NCBI GenBank assembly: GCA_002887195.1
Contig: PJAB01000800.1
Coordinates: 1-20,536 of the forward strand
Direction: 5' to 3'
Source: Chrysochromulina parva
Lineage: Eukaryota; Haptophyta; Prymnesiales; Chrysochromulinaceae
Length of the DNA: 20,536 nt
In this document: piece after piece, positions 1 through 8,631 of the stretch
Numbering within the stretch: the first letter of the stretch is position 1
Layout of the letters: each line of letters starts with the position of its first letter
Translations under genes and position numbers: made by a program
The notes under the pieces: generated by a model
Told to the model about the DNA's origin: nothing
Seen by the model: the letters and a program-made list of their open reading frames with translations, nothing else
Databases searched by the model: none

Positions 1-169
1 CATGCGTCCGTTTCGGGTAGTCCTCGTGCGTCATCAGCTTGAGGTTATCTTTGCCCGAGTCCTTGCTCCGGAGCTCCTTCAACGCAGGCTCCAACGCAGA
101 CTCCAACGGCGGTGGGGCGGCGCTGGAGAGTGCAAACAGGAGCGCAAGCAGCAACATCACCTTGCGCAT
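1..169 (-). CDS. Secreted protein, N-terminal fragment (runs off window)
   Basis: The minus strand is open from an ATG at 169 to the window edge (56 codons) with no stop. The first 18 residues are a classic signal peptide: MRKV followed by a hydrophobic core MLLLALLFAL and a small-residue end SSAA. The mature part seen is charged and proline-containing (PPPLESALEPALKELRSKD, then a segment with HEDYPKRTH). Two ESALEP/EPALKE-like segments come from a short near-repeat in the DNA (about 79-104). The protein is therefore probably exported or enters the secretory pathway. I do not recognise the family from this fragment, and the rest of the gene lies left of the window. The call rests on an open frame and a good signal peptide only. 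Confidence 0.6.
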   Translation of the reverse strand, partial: MRKVMLLLALLFALSSAAPPPLESALEPALKELRSKDSGKDNLKLMTHEDYPKRTH

Positions 170-907
170 GTTCTGAACGTACTTTCTGTGAGCGGGTGAG
201 AAGCAGCGCGCGCGCGGTGGTGAGCGAAGCCGCGTTTCGTGATCGCAGGCAGTGGGTCACGTGCGATTCGCTTCTAGGTGCCAGCCACTCTTACGGCTCG
301 TTTCGGCGCAACGAAAAGCCTGGTCAGGCAGGGCCGCGAGAGCGCGGAGGCACGCGTCTGGCCAGGCAGTCCGCGCAGGGCGCGGGTGCGGCGCTGGCCC
401 TTGCACCTGGGCAGGCAGGGAAGCGAGGAGCGCGGAGGCGCGTCTGCTGTTCCCCGAAAGCGTCTGATTCCCGAACCTAATTTGGTTCTCTCCGGCGAGG
501 TAAGCCCGCGATGCGTCGGCGTCGGAGGATCCGGGCGGTTCCTGGTTTCTTTCTAACAAGTCGATTACCCCCCCCCGTTCCTGGACACGCGGTGCGGTGT
601 GGTTTTTCTGACGAGCCTCTTAGCCCCGTGGCCCGCGTCACCCCCGCTCGACCCTCAGGTGTTGTCAGGGAAGCCTCCCCTCTGGGGCTCGGACGATAGT
701 GCATAGTCGCAGCGCGCCGTGACAGACACCAATGCACTGGCTGAGTACTGGCAGAGCCATTGTACAGGAGGACGCAACTGATTCGAGCCGCTCCAAAGCT
801 AGGGACCATACATACTTGGTGACGCCCCCGAGCAGTCCGAGCTAAAATAATCGCGAAATCGTAGAAAAACCTTTTCACTAGCTGTGAACTACACCTTACA
901 ATCAAGT
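170..907. other. Intergenic region, 738 bp
   Basis: This lies between the start of the secreted-protein gene (-) and the stop of the GT77 gene (-), so it should hold the promoter of the first and the 3' UTR of the second. Several ORFs of 60-120 codons cross it in different frames, but none has a recognisable domain. It contains an imperfect duplication (319-360 and 406-446), a poly-C run near 568-576 and an AT-richer stretch at 841-900 just beyond the GT77 stop. I see no RNA gene or further coding region. Confidence 0.5.
319..446. repeat. Imperfect direct repeat, two copies of about 41 bp
   Basis: Copies at 319-360 and 406-446, 87 bp apart. Both begin CCTGG, share CAGGCAGGG and GAGCGCGGAGG, and end CGCGTCTG, with a few substitutions and one indel. 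They are noncoding as far as can be seen and look like an old local duplication. Confidence 0.6.
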
Positions 908-2532
908 CTACGACTGGCAGCACGTCGAGAGCGTGCCATTGAACGGGTCGTCTGCGCCGCCCTTGGGGCACGTTTCGAAGGCGAGCCCCCTCTCCAACCG
1001 CCGGAGCGCCTTGAGGCCGTAGTAGCCGTCCTTGCCCTGCTGCCCCGATTTGAGCACATACTCGAGCTTCGCGGGGCCGGCCTGCTGCGCGCGCCGGTAC
1101 GCTTGCAGCTGGTCGACGCACTGGGGGCTGCGTTCGGGCTCCCACGGCTTCGTGATGCCGCAGCCGGGCCGCCAGGCGAGCGTTTCGTGAGGTCCCACGT
1201 ACTCTATCGAGCCGCTCGGCTTGTACCACGAGGAGCAACACCACGAACCACTGAGCATCGACGACTGCTGAATCATCGCCTCAAAGGCGGCCCGCTGCCG
1301 CCCGTCGACGAACCCGCCAAAGACACCCTCTGCTCTCTCGAGGCGCAGAACGGGAGCGTGGGCGAAGGCTGAGCTCGGGCCCAGGGTGGCCAGCGCTTGC
1401 ACGTCGGACGTGCCGAGCAGCACTGCGGCCTCTCCTCGCTCGCGTGCCGCCTGCATCGCGGCCGCGTCGGCAGCAACACGTACGCGCGTGTGGTTGGTGC
1501 GCACGTGAGCTGGGGTGAGTGGGTTGGTAAAGAAGGACGACTCGCGAAAGGTGACGGTGGCGACGCCTTCGAGATTCGAACCGGCGCTACCCATGTCGGG
1601 TGCGATGGAGGCGAAGCGTACAATGTCAAAGATGTGGGTCAGCGGGCACACGAAGGGTGTGGGCAGCTCCGACGCCTCGTACTTGCACTGCTGCAGCACC
1701 AACGGCCCCTCGGAGCGATCGCACAGGCACAGCAGCCGTGGCAGCACCAAGACGCGCCCTAGGGAGAGCGCAAGCGCGAGCGCGTCGCGTAGCGCGTGGA
1801 TGTGACGACGCACGAGCTCGAGGTGCTGGCGCAGCCGCGGCGACATTGCGAGTGCGTCCGGCACGAGCCAGCCCGCCTTGTACTTGTCGGTGTAGGCACA
1901 CGGCGCGTGCGGACCCACGTACTTGGGGCACCGGGTCTTGTTGATGAGCGGGGCGAGATGGGCGGGCGCGGGGGGCTCGGGAGGCTCGAAGGCGAGGTAC
2001 TTGGCCGAGGTGGAGGGCTCAAAGTGCGAAGGCGGCTCTAGCAGCCACAAGCCTGCATCCCGAAAGCGCCAGAGCTTGCCCCTGTTGCCTCCCTCCACGA
2101 ATGTCGTGTGCACAGTCATGCAGTCGCGCCGTGCTAAGCCCTGCTGCTCCCAAAACAAATGGCCGGAACAAAAGTGGCGCGCAGGTAGTGGTGCGAGCTT
2201 GAAGGCCATCGGCATCGGGCCGATGCGATCTGCGGCCGTGCCCTCGGACAAGCGCTCTGACAAGTACGAGGCAGCTCCGCGCGCGCTCGCATTGTGTGCG
2301 CTCGCATTGTGTGCTGCCGCCAGAGCGCTTGCTTCCGCGCCGCGCGCCGACAGGTCGAAGGCTTCGTTTGGATTGCTCAGCAGGTCGCGCCAGCCTGCGC
2401 TCCACACAGGCAGTGCCTTCGGTTCGGGCAGCTGATCGGTCTCCTCGAGCTCGGCACTGTAGTGGCTCTTGGCCAGCACGTCGATCGTCGCCCGTGTCGC
2501 CTGTGTCAGCCGCATCGCTCCTCCTCCTCCTC

Positions 2533-2573
<41 letters not shown>

Positions 2574-3856
2574 GGGTCCTCGCGCCGCCCCATACGCACC
2601 CAGATGGTCTTGCCGTCGGGCGAGGCGGCCCGTACTGCACGGCTCGGATGGTTGCGGAAGCCGTGCCATACCAACTCGTTGAAGGCCAACTGATCGTCCA
2701 CCCAGCTTGTCTTCTCGACCGAGAGCAGCCGATGGCGCCACGCGGCAGCGAAGGCCTTGGCGGCTGTAGAGGGCCGGAAAAAGACGACGCCCGTGTTGAA
2801 GGCTGCGTGCCCCTCGTTGTTGCCCGGGTTGTACGCGCACCGGTTCGTGCCCTTTGGCTTGTTCGGGGGTACTTTGGCCTCGTCGTCGGTCACGTGAAGG
2901 CAGTCGGTCGCACTCATCACGTCGGCGTGGGCCGCTGGGTAGGGGAGCGAGATTCGAAGGCCACGCGAGGGTGGTCAGAACTGGCGAGGCGAGACGGGGC
3001 GAGGCCCTCGTGCAGCAGCCTACCCACGCGCGCGCGCGCATTCGAGGCATGCTGCGAGTGCCGAGCCCCCCGAGCACGCTCGTCGGGTTGGCCATCCAAT
3101 CAAGGTCACAATTAAGGGCAATCAAGGGCAATCACCGAGCCGCCCGAGCACGCTCGTCGGGTTGGCCATCCAGATGACATCTACATCCGAGAGGAGCACG
3201 CAGCGCTCTGAGCGGAGCACTCGCAGCACGAGGTCGCCCTTGAGGGCCCCGAGGCGCCGGAACTCGGTCACGCTGCTGCGCAGGTCGCCCGTCAGCCCGT
3301 GGTCGTGCGCAAAGTACGGCAGCCCCTCGCGAAGCAGCCTTTGCTGGAACGGCCGGTCGAGTGCCGCGATCGCCATGTGCCGCTGCTTCTCGAGCCGGTA
3401 CACGTGGGCGGCCCAGTTGATCGCAAAGTCCTGGAAGGCCGTGTTCGCAAAGGTGAGCCACACGATGCCGCCTGCGGGCACGTCAGCGAAGATCTCTGGC
3501 AGCGTACGCTCATGCTCGAACACGGTGGCCTCCGACTCCGGAGGCAACGTGCGCCGCCAGCCTTGGGACCGTTCAGAGGCATTGGCGCGCCGGCCGATGG
3601 ACGTGATGCGCGGGGAAGCCACCGTCGGGATCGAAGCGCGCGGTGCCGCGCTCATGCTGGCCGGCGCCGCTTGGACCTCTGCGCTGGAGAAGACTTGCGG
3701 CCGTGCGGCCGCGTAAAAGGTAGACGTGGTGAGGATGCTGGATCGCGTTTGAAGAGTGAGGCACACTGAGCAGAGAATGAGCAGCGCCACTGCCAGGCGA
3801 GCAGAACTACCGCTGCTCCATCGCCTCGGCTCCGACGCCGCATCGCCTCCCGACAT
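908..3856 (-). CDS. GT77 family (XEG113/RRA-like) glycosyltransferase, Golgi type II membrane protein
   Basis: Two exons, 3856-3136 and 2934-908, give 915 aa. Residues 20-36 form a membrane anchor near the N-terminus, as in Golgi type II enzymes. The catalytic domain starts near residue 128 and has the metal/nucleotide-sugar motif DVD at 224-226 (LLSDVDVIWMANP). Exon 2 continues with the GT77-type segments YNPGNNEGHAAFNTG (about 275-289), VDDQLAFNEL (about 319-328), FCSGH (about 495) and HTTF (about 516), then a C-terminal extension with GRVLVLPRLLCLCD (about 633-646), as in plant XEG113-like proteins. Plant relatives add arabinose to hydroxyproline glycoproteins; the substrate here is inferred. 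Residues 362-379 are polyAla-polyGly from a triplet microsatellite. The start is the Met before the anchor; an upstream in-frame ATG at 4060 would overlap the divergent neighbour. The intron is needed to link the two domain halves. Confidence 0.85.
2283..2312. repeat. Perfect 15-bp tandem duplication in GT77 exon 2
   Basis: Two identical 15-bp units (2283-2297, 2298-2312). In frame this duplicates a five-residue unit around HNASA, doubling an Asn-X-Ser glycosylation sequon in the predicted lumenal domain. Confidence 0.85.
2521..2572. repeat. CTC/CTG triplet microsatellite in GT77 exon 2
   Basis: On the plus strand a run of CTC units passes into about a dozen CTG units. On the coding (minus) strand it reads GCA then GGA codons, giving a run of about 12 Ala followed by about 6 Gly. 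It lies in a low-complexity loop between the catalytic segments, so its length probably varies without loss of function. Confidence 0.9.
2935..3135 (-). other. GT-AG intron of the GT77 gene (201 bp)
   Basis: The donor is CTCG|GTGATT and the acceptor CTACCCAG|CGGCC (minus strand). Splicing joins a phase-1 codon (G + CG = Ala) and gives a continuous protein from VLGRL to AAHADVMSATDCL. A CTGAC branch-like site has its A at 2975, 40 nt before the acceptor. The intron carries a 37/38 copy of the end of the preceding exon. Confidence 0.85.
3061..3172. repeat. 38-bp direct repeat spanning the exon 1/intron boundary of GT77
   Basis: Copies at 3061-3098 (inside the intron) and 3135-3172 (end of exon 1 plus the first intron base), offset 74 bp, with one mismatch (3068 versus 3142). 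In the exon copy the DNA encodes WMANPTSVLGRL. A perfect 10-bp tandem repeat (AAGGGCAATC twice, 3114-3133) lies between them. Confidence 0.9.
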
Positions 3857-4058
3857 AGGGGAGTGGGCTCGCCACGGCGCCTTCGTGGGTGTCGAATTAT
3901 AAACATTGGCTGTGAATAGTATCGACCTCCAACTCTCCAACGACTGGCTGTGGAGAAAAAAGAGTTCACGCGAAGCTGCGAACTTACGTTTGGAGAGTTG
4001 TGAACGAAAACTTGTGTGACACTTTCTTGGGCCGCGAGCATGGTGTCGCGCTGACGTC
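3857..4058. promoter_or_regulatory. Bidirectional promoter between GT77 and the DDT/WHIM gene (202 bp)
   Basis: Start codons of the divergent genes are at 3856 (-) and 4059 (+), so both promoters and 5' UTRs must share this stretch unless they extend into the genes. It is AT-richer than its flanks and has a TATAAA at 3898-3903. It contains a perfect 11-bp inverted repeat (CAACTCTCCAA at 3930-3940, TTGGAGAGTTG at 3990-4000) and an overlapping GTTCAC/GTGAAC pair (3964-3969, 4000-4005). Transcription start sites are not visible. Confidence 0.65.
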
Positions 4059-4059
4059 A
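4052..4059. promoter_or_regulatory. CRE-type palindrome TGACGTCA at the DDT gene start codon
   Basis: A perfect 8-bp cAMP-response-element palindrome, the classic bZIP/CREB-ATF site, whose last base is the A of the start codon at 4059. Its function here is unproven; one perfect 8-mer can occur by chance. Confidence 0.4.
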
Positions 4060-5625
4060 TGGCATCGACCGCTTCCGATGAGGACCCGGCGCTCGCGTCT
4101 GTGCGCGCGTGCTGGGAGGTCGCGGCCCTCGCCCAGTTTTACCGCGTCTTCGGCACGCTGGAGGCGCCGAAGAGCATCGATGAGCTCGAGGCCTCCTTGG
4201 TCGGTGGCGATGAGGTCTCCTTGGTATCCTTGCTGCCTCCGCTGCTGTCACTGTCGGCGGACGCGGACGCAGGCACGTGCTGGGAAGCCGTCGCCGCTGT
4301 GCTCCTGGGCGACGAGGCCATCGGCTTTGCGAGCGATCCGCCGCCCACTTCATTCGCCGCACTCTCCGCGAGTGACCGCGGCCGCTTGCTCTACACGCTC
4401 GCGGATGCATCGCTGTCGACGCTGTCGCGCGGGCCCGACCTTGACCAGGCGACTTCGCGCGGTGAGATGCTCGGCGCGGACGGCAAGGGCGCCACCTACT
4501 GGTGCCTCGGCGACCGACGCATTTACAGGGAAGGTCTCGCGAGCCTCGGTAAGGGAAAGAAGAAGCGCTCGAGGGAAGAAGCGCTTCTCTCGAGGCCCTG
4601 GGAGACGGTGGCGACGTGCGCGGCGGAGTGGCGCGAGCTAGCGGCGACGCTCAAGTCCAAGGGCGCCGAGGGCAGCCTGCGCATCATGATCGAGCAGCGC
4701 GTCGACGCCGTTGAGGCGGAGGAAGCCCGGGAGGCCAATGAGGCCAAGCGTCAGGCGATGTTCGAGGGACAACGGCGCACGTCGACCCGTATGGAGGCCA
4801 AGGAGGAGGAGGAGCTCTCGAAGGCACTCGCGCTCGCGGAGCGGCAGGAGCGCCTCCGGCTTGTCGACCTGGTCAAGAGCAGCCTGCGCCAGATGAGTTC
4901 CGAGCTGCTCGAGGGAGGCAAGGAGGAGGGTACGGACGAGGTCGACGAGGCCCACGAGGCGCTGGTACGTCTCAATTCCCTAGCCGCGCTTCTCGTCCCT
5001 GTGCCCCATCCTGCGCTGATGGCCAGCCACCCTGTGCCGTCGCCTGTTCGTCGTCGCAGGTGCGCGCCAGGCTGCCCGTGTCGGCGGTCGCTCAGCTTGG
5101 TCTGGATGCCGTCGAGCAGCTCCTGCGTGCGGAGCGCAAGGTGCGTTCCAATAAGCGACGGCAGGAGATCCTTGCCGAGCAGCGAAGGGTCGAGAGGGAG
5201 GAGGCTGAGCGGCAGGCGGCCATTCGAGCGGAGGCGGAGCGGCTCGAGCTCGAGCGCCTCGAAGCCGACAAGAGAGCCGCCAAAGAGCTCGAGGACCAGG
5301 CCAGGCTGGCCCAGAAGGCCATCGAGAAGAAGGAAAAGGCGCGGCGCTATCGCGAGAAGAAGAAGCGCGAAAAAGAGCTGGAGCGCTGTGATGAGCAGGC
5401 CCAGGCGGCCGCGGAGCAGGCGGAACGCACTCGCCAGTGGGAGCAGCAGGCCGAGCTGCTCAAGCAGCAGTATCCTCAGCTACAAATGGCTCAGATCTAC
5501 CAGATCCTCCAGCAGCAGCAGCAGCAGCAGCAAGTGCAGGAGCAGCAAGTGCAGCAACGCGCCGCACAGAAATGGGCGATGCAGCAGCCGCAGCAGATAC
5601 AGCAGCCTCAACAGATGCAACAGAT

Positions 5626-5669
<44 letters not shown>

Positions 5670-6535
5670 TACAGCAGCAGCAGCTACAGCAGCAGCAGTT
5701 GCAGCTACTACAGAATGCACAGCGCCAGCAGCAACTGCAGCAACTGCAGCAACTGCAGCGACCGCCCCAACACCAGCTTCTGCACCAGCACCAGCACCAG
5801 CACCAACAGCAGCATCAGCAGCACCAGCACCAGCAGCACCAGCAGCACCAGCAGCACCAGCAGCACCAGCAGCTACAGCAGCTACAGCAGCTACAGCAGC
5901 TACAGCAGCAACAGCAGCAACAGCAGCAGCTCGCGCACCAGTATCAGCCGCAGCAGTTAGCGGCCTCGATACCTCCGCTTCTGGCGACGGCACCGCCTCA
6001 CGGCGGCGGCCCCAGTGGGCCACCGCCGCCGCCTTGCTCGGTCACGCACCCTGCCGTGTCGCTACTGCAAGCGATCGCGCCGCAGCGGCCCTCGGAACCA
6101 TCCGGTGTCGCTGGCCCCTTTGCCGCCGCTGCCCTCGTCCCGGGACCATTACTGCCGTGTGCACATCCTGCGAACGGCATCACGCAGCCATGGCCTTTGC
6201 CTCCGGCTGCAGCACAACCCTCGCGCATCACCACTCACCACTCACCACTCTGCACAGAAGCAACCACTTACCACTCGGCCATGGGTGCCAGCGGACCGTC
6301 ACGCACAGTGCTCGTGGCCTCCACCGCAACGCCCAAAGCCTCCTTGGTGCCCAGCGCGCATTTGGCAGCGCCGCCGCTGGCGAGGCCGCAGGCGGTCTGT
6401 GCGGCTGTCGCGCCGAGTGTGCTGCTGCTGCCTATCCCCCTTGGTGCGCCTGCAGCGACAGTGGCGCACGCTGTGGCTGGGCCTGCACCCACGGGGTTGA
6501 GTACGGATGAGAGGATTTTAGGCGTCGACGCCTAA
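4059..6535 (+). CDS. DDT/WHIM-domain chromatin-remodelling-associated protein with polyQ tail
   Basis: Two exons, 4059-4964 and 5060-6535, give 793 aa. Residues about 13-66 (CWEVAALAQFYRVFG, then SIDELEASL) resemble a DDT domain of the CECR2/RSF1 type. Residues about 106-160 fit a WHIM motif, with LGADGKGATYWCLGDRRIYR matching the usual GxDxxGxxYWxFGxxRLYRE pattern. A W-x-TV-AxxxEWREL segment follows at 181-197, as in those proteins. These families are non-catalytic partners of ISWI remodellers, so a nuclear role is inferred. Residues about 215-290 and 325-450 are highly charged predicted coiled coils. Residues about 453-603 are Gln/His-rich with several pure Gln runs, and 604-793 are Ala/Pro/Ser-rich. 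No bromodomain or PHD finger is seen. The start is the first ATG of the open frame in a good context (GTCATGG). The domain assignment is from motif memory, not a search. Confidence 0.75.
4965..5059 (+). other. GT-AG intron of the DDT/WHIM gene (95 bp)
   Basis: The donor is GCTG|GTACGT and the acceptor CGTCGCAG|GTGCG, phase 0. Reading through would keep the frame open but insert a proline/arginine/serine-rich stretch and then run out of the coiled-coil frame; splicing restores LVRARLPVSAVAQLGLDAVE and the coiled coil. A CTGAT branch-like site has its A at 5019, 40 nt before the acceptor. Confidence 0.85.
5509..5962 (+). repeat. CAG/CAC-rich imperfect trinucleotide repeat encoding polyQ/QH tract
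   Basis: About 450 bp are dominated by CAG with interspersed CAC, CAA and CTA, read in frame as Gln with His and Leu interruptions. The longest near-pure block is around 5626-5668. Sub-repeats with higher periods are visible, for example CAGCAGCAC units at 5814-5870 and CAGCTA units at 5868-5906. The tract lacks stops in other frames on both strands, which creates spurious long polyAla and polyAlaVal ORFs. Confidence 0.95.
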
Positions 6536-6869
6536 ACTCGGTCTTGCGTGTGCCAGTGCGCGTCGCGGTTTCACACCACCGAAGCCAACATTTTCGAAAA
6601 GGTCAGCTCAGAACGACACACGCCAGCGCGTACCGATTGCGGCCACTATCACACACGTTCATGTAACACTGCACCTGGCGCCGCAGGCGCAGCGGTGCGT
6701 CAGACATATTCCGCCGTCTCGGGTAACGGGGAAACGGGTGCGGAGCCGAACTTAACTTTGAGACCGGACGGTGCGCCATCAGACCGCGAATCAACTGACT
6801 GACTGACGGCCTGGCTCGGAAGACCCACCCTCTTGGGGGGGGGTCTGTGACTTGATCGCTATGAACCTT

Positions 6870-6950
6870 CACGCATAAGCAAGCTAGTTAGTCGAAACAA
6901 CACAAGTACCTAATTGCTTGCTTGCTTGCTTGCTTGCTTGCTTCACGCAT
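6870..6950. mobile_element. Possible 67-bp MITE-like element with flanking direct repeats
   Basis: CACGCAT occurs directly on both sides (6870-6876 and 6944-6950). Immediately inside are inverted ends AAGCAAGC (6877-6884) and GCTTGCTT (6936-6943), and the body is 67 bp. This matches a target duplication plus terminal inverted repeats. However, the right end is part of a (TTGC)7.5 microsatellite (6914-6943), which makes the inverted match easier to get by chance. No transposase is present. Confidence 0.35.
6914..6943. repeat. (TTGC)7.5 microsatellite
   Basis: Thirty uninterrupted bases of a TTGC tetranucleotide repeat. A shorter run of the same unit is found at about 20312-20328 near the right edge of the window. 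Confidence 0.95.
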
Positions 6951-7034
6951 ACACTTTCTACTCGATCTGGCTTCGTGCAAGGGCTTTCCACGAGACTCGT
7001 CCTCGGCGATCACGGTCCGCGCTAGGATAGGATC

Positions 7035-8631
7035 ATGCCTTCCTCGATGGCGCGGCTGCTGCTGCCGCCCTTGCTGTTGAGTCCCGCAAGCGGCGCTTGG
7101 CTCGCGCCTGCAGAGCTCACGCGAGGACTCGGAAGCACCGCTGGCAGCTCTGCAACTCCGGCAGTGATGCAGCGGAGGAGGACGGCCGCCAGTCCGCGTG
7201 CGGTGCTCGCAGACCCGTCCGCGGCGAGCGCCGCGCGTGCGAACTTCACGCCAGCGAAGTCGGTCGACGTCGGCGTGATGCTGCTCAACCTCGGCGGGCC
7301 CGACAGCCTCGAAAACGTCGAGCCCTTCTTGTACAATCTCTTCTCCGACCCGGAGATCATCACGCTGCCCTCGTTCCTCTCGTGGTTCAACGGCCCGCTC
7401 GCGTTCATCATCTCGCGCTCGCGCGCGCCGCAGAGCCGCGAGGGATACGCTGCCATTGGCGGCAGCTCGCCGCAGCTCGCGACGACGCTCGAGCAAGGGC
7501 GTGCGCTCGAGGCATCGCTCGCACGGCGAGGCATCGAGGCGAAGACGTACGTGGCGATGCGGTACTGGCACCCGTTCACGGAGGAGGCGCTCAAGGCGAT
7601 CAAGGCGGACGGCGTGCGCCGCCTCGTAGTGCTGCCCCTCTACCCGCAGTTCTCCATCTCCACCTCGGGCTCGTCTCTCCGACTTCTCGAGCGCATGTTC
7701 TACGCTGACCAGGAGCTGCGACAGATGCGCGCCGTGGTGATCCCCGCGTGGTACACTCGCCCCGGGTACGTGGCGGCACTCGCGCGGCTCATCCGCGAAA
7801 AGTGCGACACGTACGCCGATCGCTCTCAGCCGACCATCTTCTTCTCCGCGCATGGGCTCCCGAAGAAGTATATTGAGACGCTCGGCGACCCTTACAAGCA
7901 GCAGACGGAGGCCACGGTGGGCGCGGTGATGTCGAAGCTGCGCAGGCTCGGGTACATGAACAACTACACGCTCGCGTACCAGAGCCGCGTCGGTCCCGTC
8001 GAGTGGCTTCGGCCGTACACAGACGACTCGATCCGTGAGCTGGGGGCCTCCGGTGTGCGCGACATGGTGACGGTGCCTATCTCGTTTGTGTCGGAGCACA
8101 TCGAGACCCTCGAGGAGATTGATGTCGAGTATGCGGAGCTCGCGAGGGAGTGCGGCATCACGGGATGGACGCGCGTGCCCGCCCTTGGGCTCGAGCAGGT
8201 GATGGCTGTTGATTGGTCCTGCAGTTTAGCCTCTCCTTGCCCCTCTCCTGACCTCTCTCTCTTTTTCTCTTTCTCTCTCTCGCGCACGCGCACGCGCGCA
8301 GGACTTCATCGACGACCTCGCCCTCGCTGTTGAGGAGACGCTGCCTCTCACCGAGGAGCGCCCAAAGTCCGACATCAACGAGGGCCGGCCCGTCTCCTTG
8401 CGCGTAGTCAACGACCTAGTGCAGCTGCGCTCAAAGGACCAAGAGATCGAATTCGGGCCGGTGCGGTACGAGGTGCGGCGCACTGGCTTGACGCCCAACG
8501 CCGAGCTGATTAACGGGCGCATCGCGATGACCTCGATCACTCTCGCGTCGCTCTATTCCGTCTATGATGGGACGCTCACCTCCGACATCCTCGAAGGGCG
8601 CCTCCCATTCTCGCAATTCTTCGGCTTCTGA
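7035..8631 (+). CDS. hemH: Ferrochelatase, plastid type with C-terminal CAB-like domain
   Basis: Two exons, 7035-8198 and 8302-8631, give 497 aa. The enzyme inserts Fe2+ into protoporphyrin IX, the last step of haem synthesis. Family motifs appear in order: LLNLGGP (83-89), YAAIGGSSP (138-146), MRYWHPF (175-181), LPLYPQFSISTSGSS (200-214), FSAHGLP (270-276), YQSRVGPVEWLRP (315-327) and PISFVSEHIETLEEID (348-363). His273 and the His355/Glu357 pair fit the catalytic His and Glu of known ferrochelatases. After a linker, ELINGRIAM (456-464) plus a hydrophobic stretch is the chlorophyll-binding-like helix of plant, algal and cyanobacterial plastid enzymes. The N-terminus looks bipartite: a signal peptide (MARLLLPPLLLSPASGA) followed by WLAP and an Arg/Ser/Ala-rich transit peptide, as for plastids bounded by four membranes. 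Met1 versus Met5 as start cannot be decided. Confidence 0.97.
8199..8301 (+). other. GT-AG intron of ferrochelatase (103 bp)
   Basis: The donor is GCAG|GTGATG and the acceptor CGCGCAG|GACTTC, phase 0, joining GLEQ to DFIDDL. A CTGAC branch-like site has its A at 8251, 50 nt before the acceptor, followed by a long CT-rich tract. The intron separates the catalytic domain from the last helix and the CAB-like tail. Confidence 0.95.

Larger units (their letters stand above)
6536..7034. other. Intergenic region upstream of ferrochelatase, 499 bp
   Basis: It must contain the 3' UTR of the DDT/WHIM gene and the ferrochelatase promoter, as both are on the plus strand. It holds a G run at 6835-6843, a (TTGC)n microsatellite at 6914-6943 and a small MITE-like structure at 6870-6950. 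No convincing coding region or RNA gene was found. Confidence 0.6.

Noticed and set aside
477..1244. Minus-strand 255-codon frame across the GT77 3' end
   Set aside because: Overlaps the GT77 coding sequence in another frame, Arg-rich, no signal or domain.
1560..1600. tRNA T-loop-like sequence (GGTTCGAATC on the minus strand)
   Set aside because: It lies within GT77 coding sequence (AGSNLEG) and no acceptor stem, anticodon arm or D arm can be placed around it.
2019..3131. Minus-strand 370-codon frame starting near a DLDWMANPTSVLGG peptide
   Set aside because: Its start is the duplicated exon end inside the GT77 intron; downstream it is an out-of-frame read of GT77 exon 2 with polySer/Arg from the microsatellite.
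5437..6510. Long Ala/Thr-rich plus-strand frame and an Ala/Val-rich minus-strand frame (5460-6023) over the CAG tract
   Set aside because: CAG repeats contain no stop in any frame, so these are shadows of the polyQ gene; neither has domains, and the polyQ frame continues a coiled coil and a spliced DDT/WHIM region.
6888..8099. Minus-strand 403-codon frame opposite ferrochelatase
   Set aside because: Arg/His-rich antisense shadow; the plus strand carries an unmistakable conserved enzyme.
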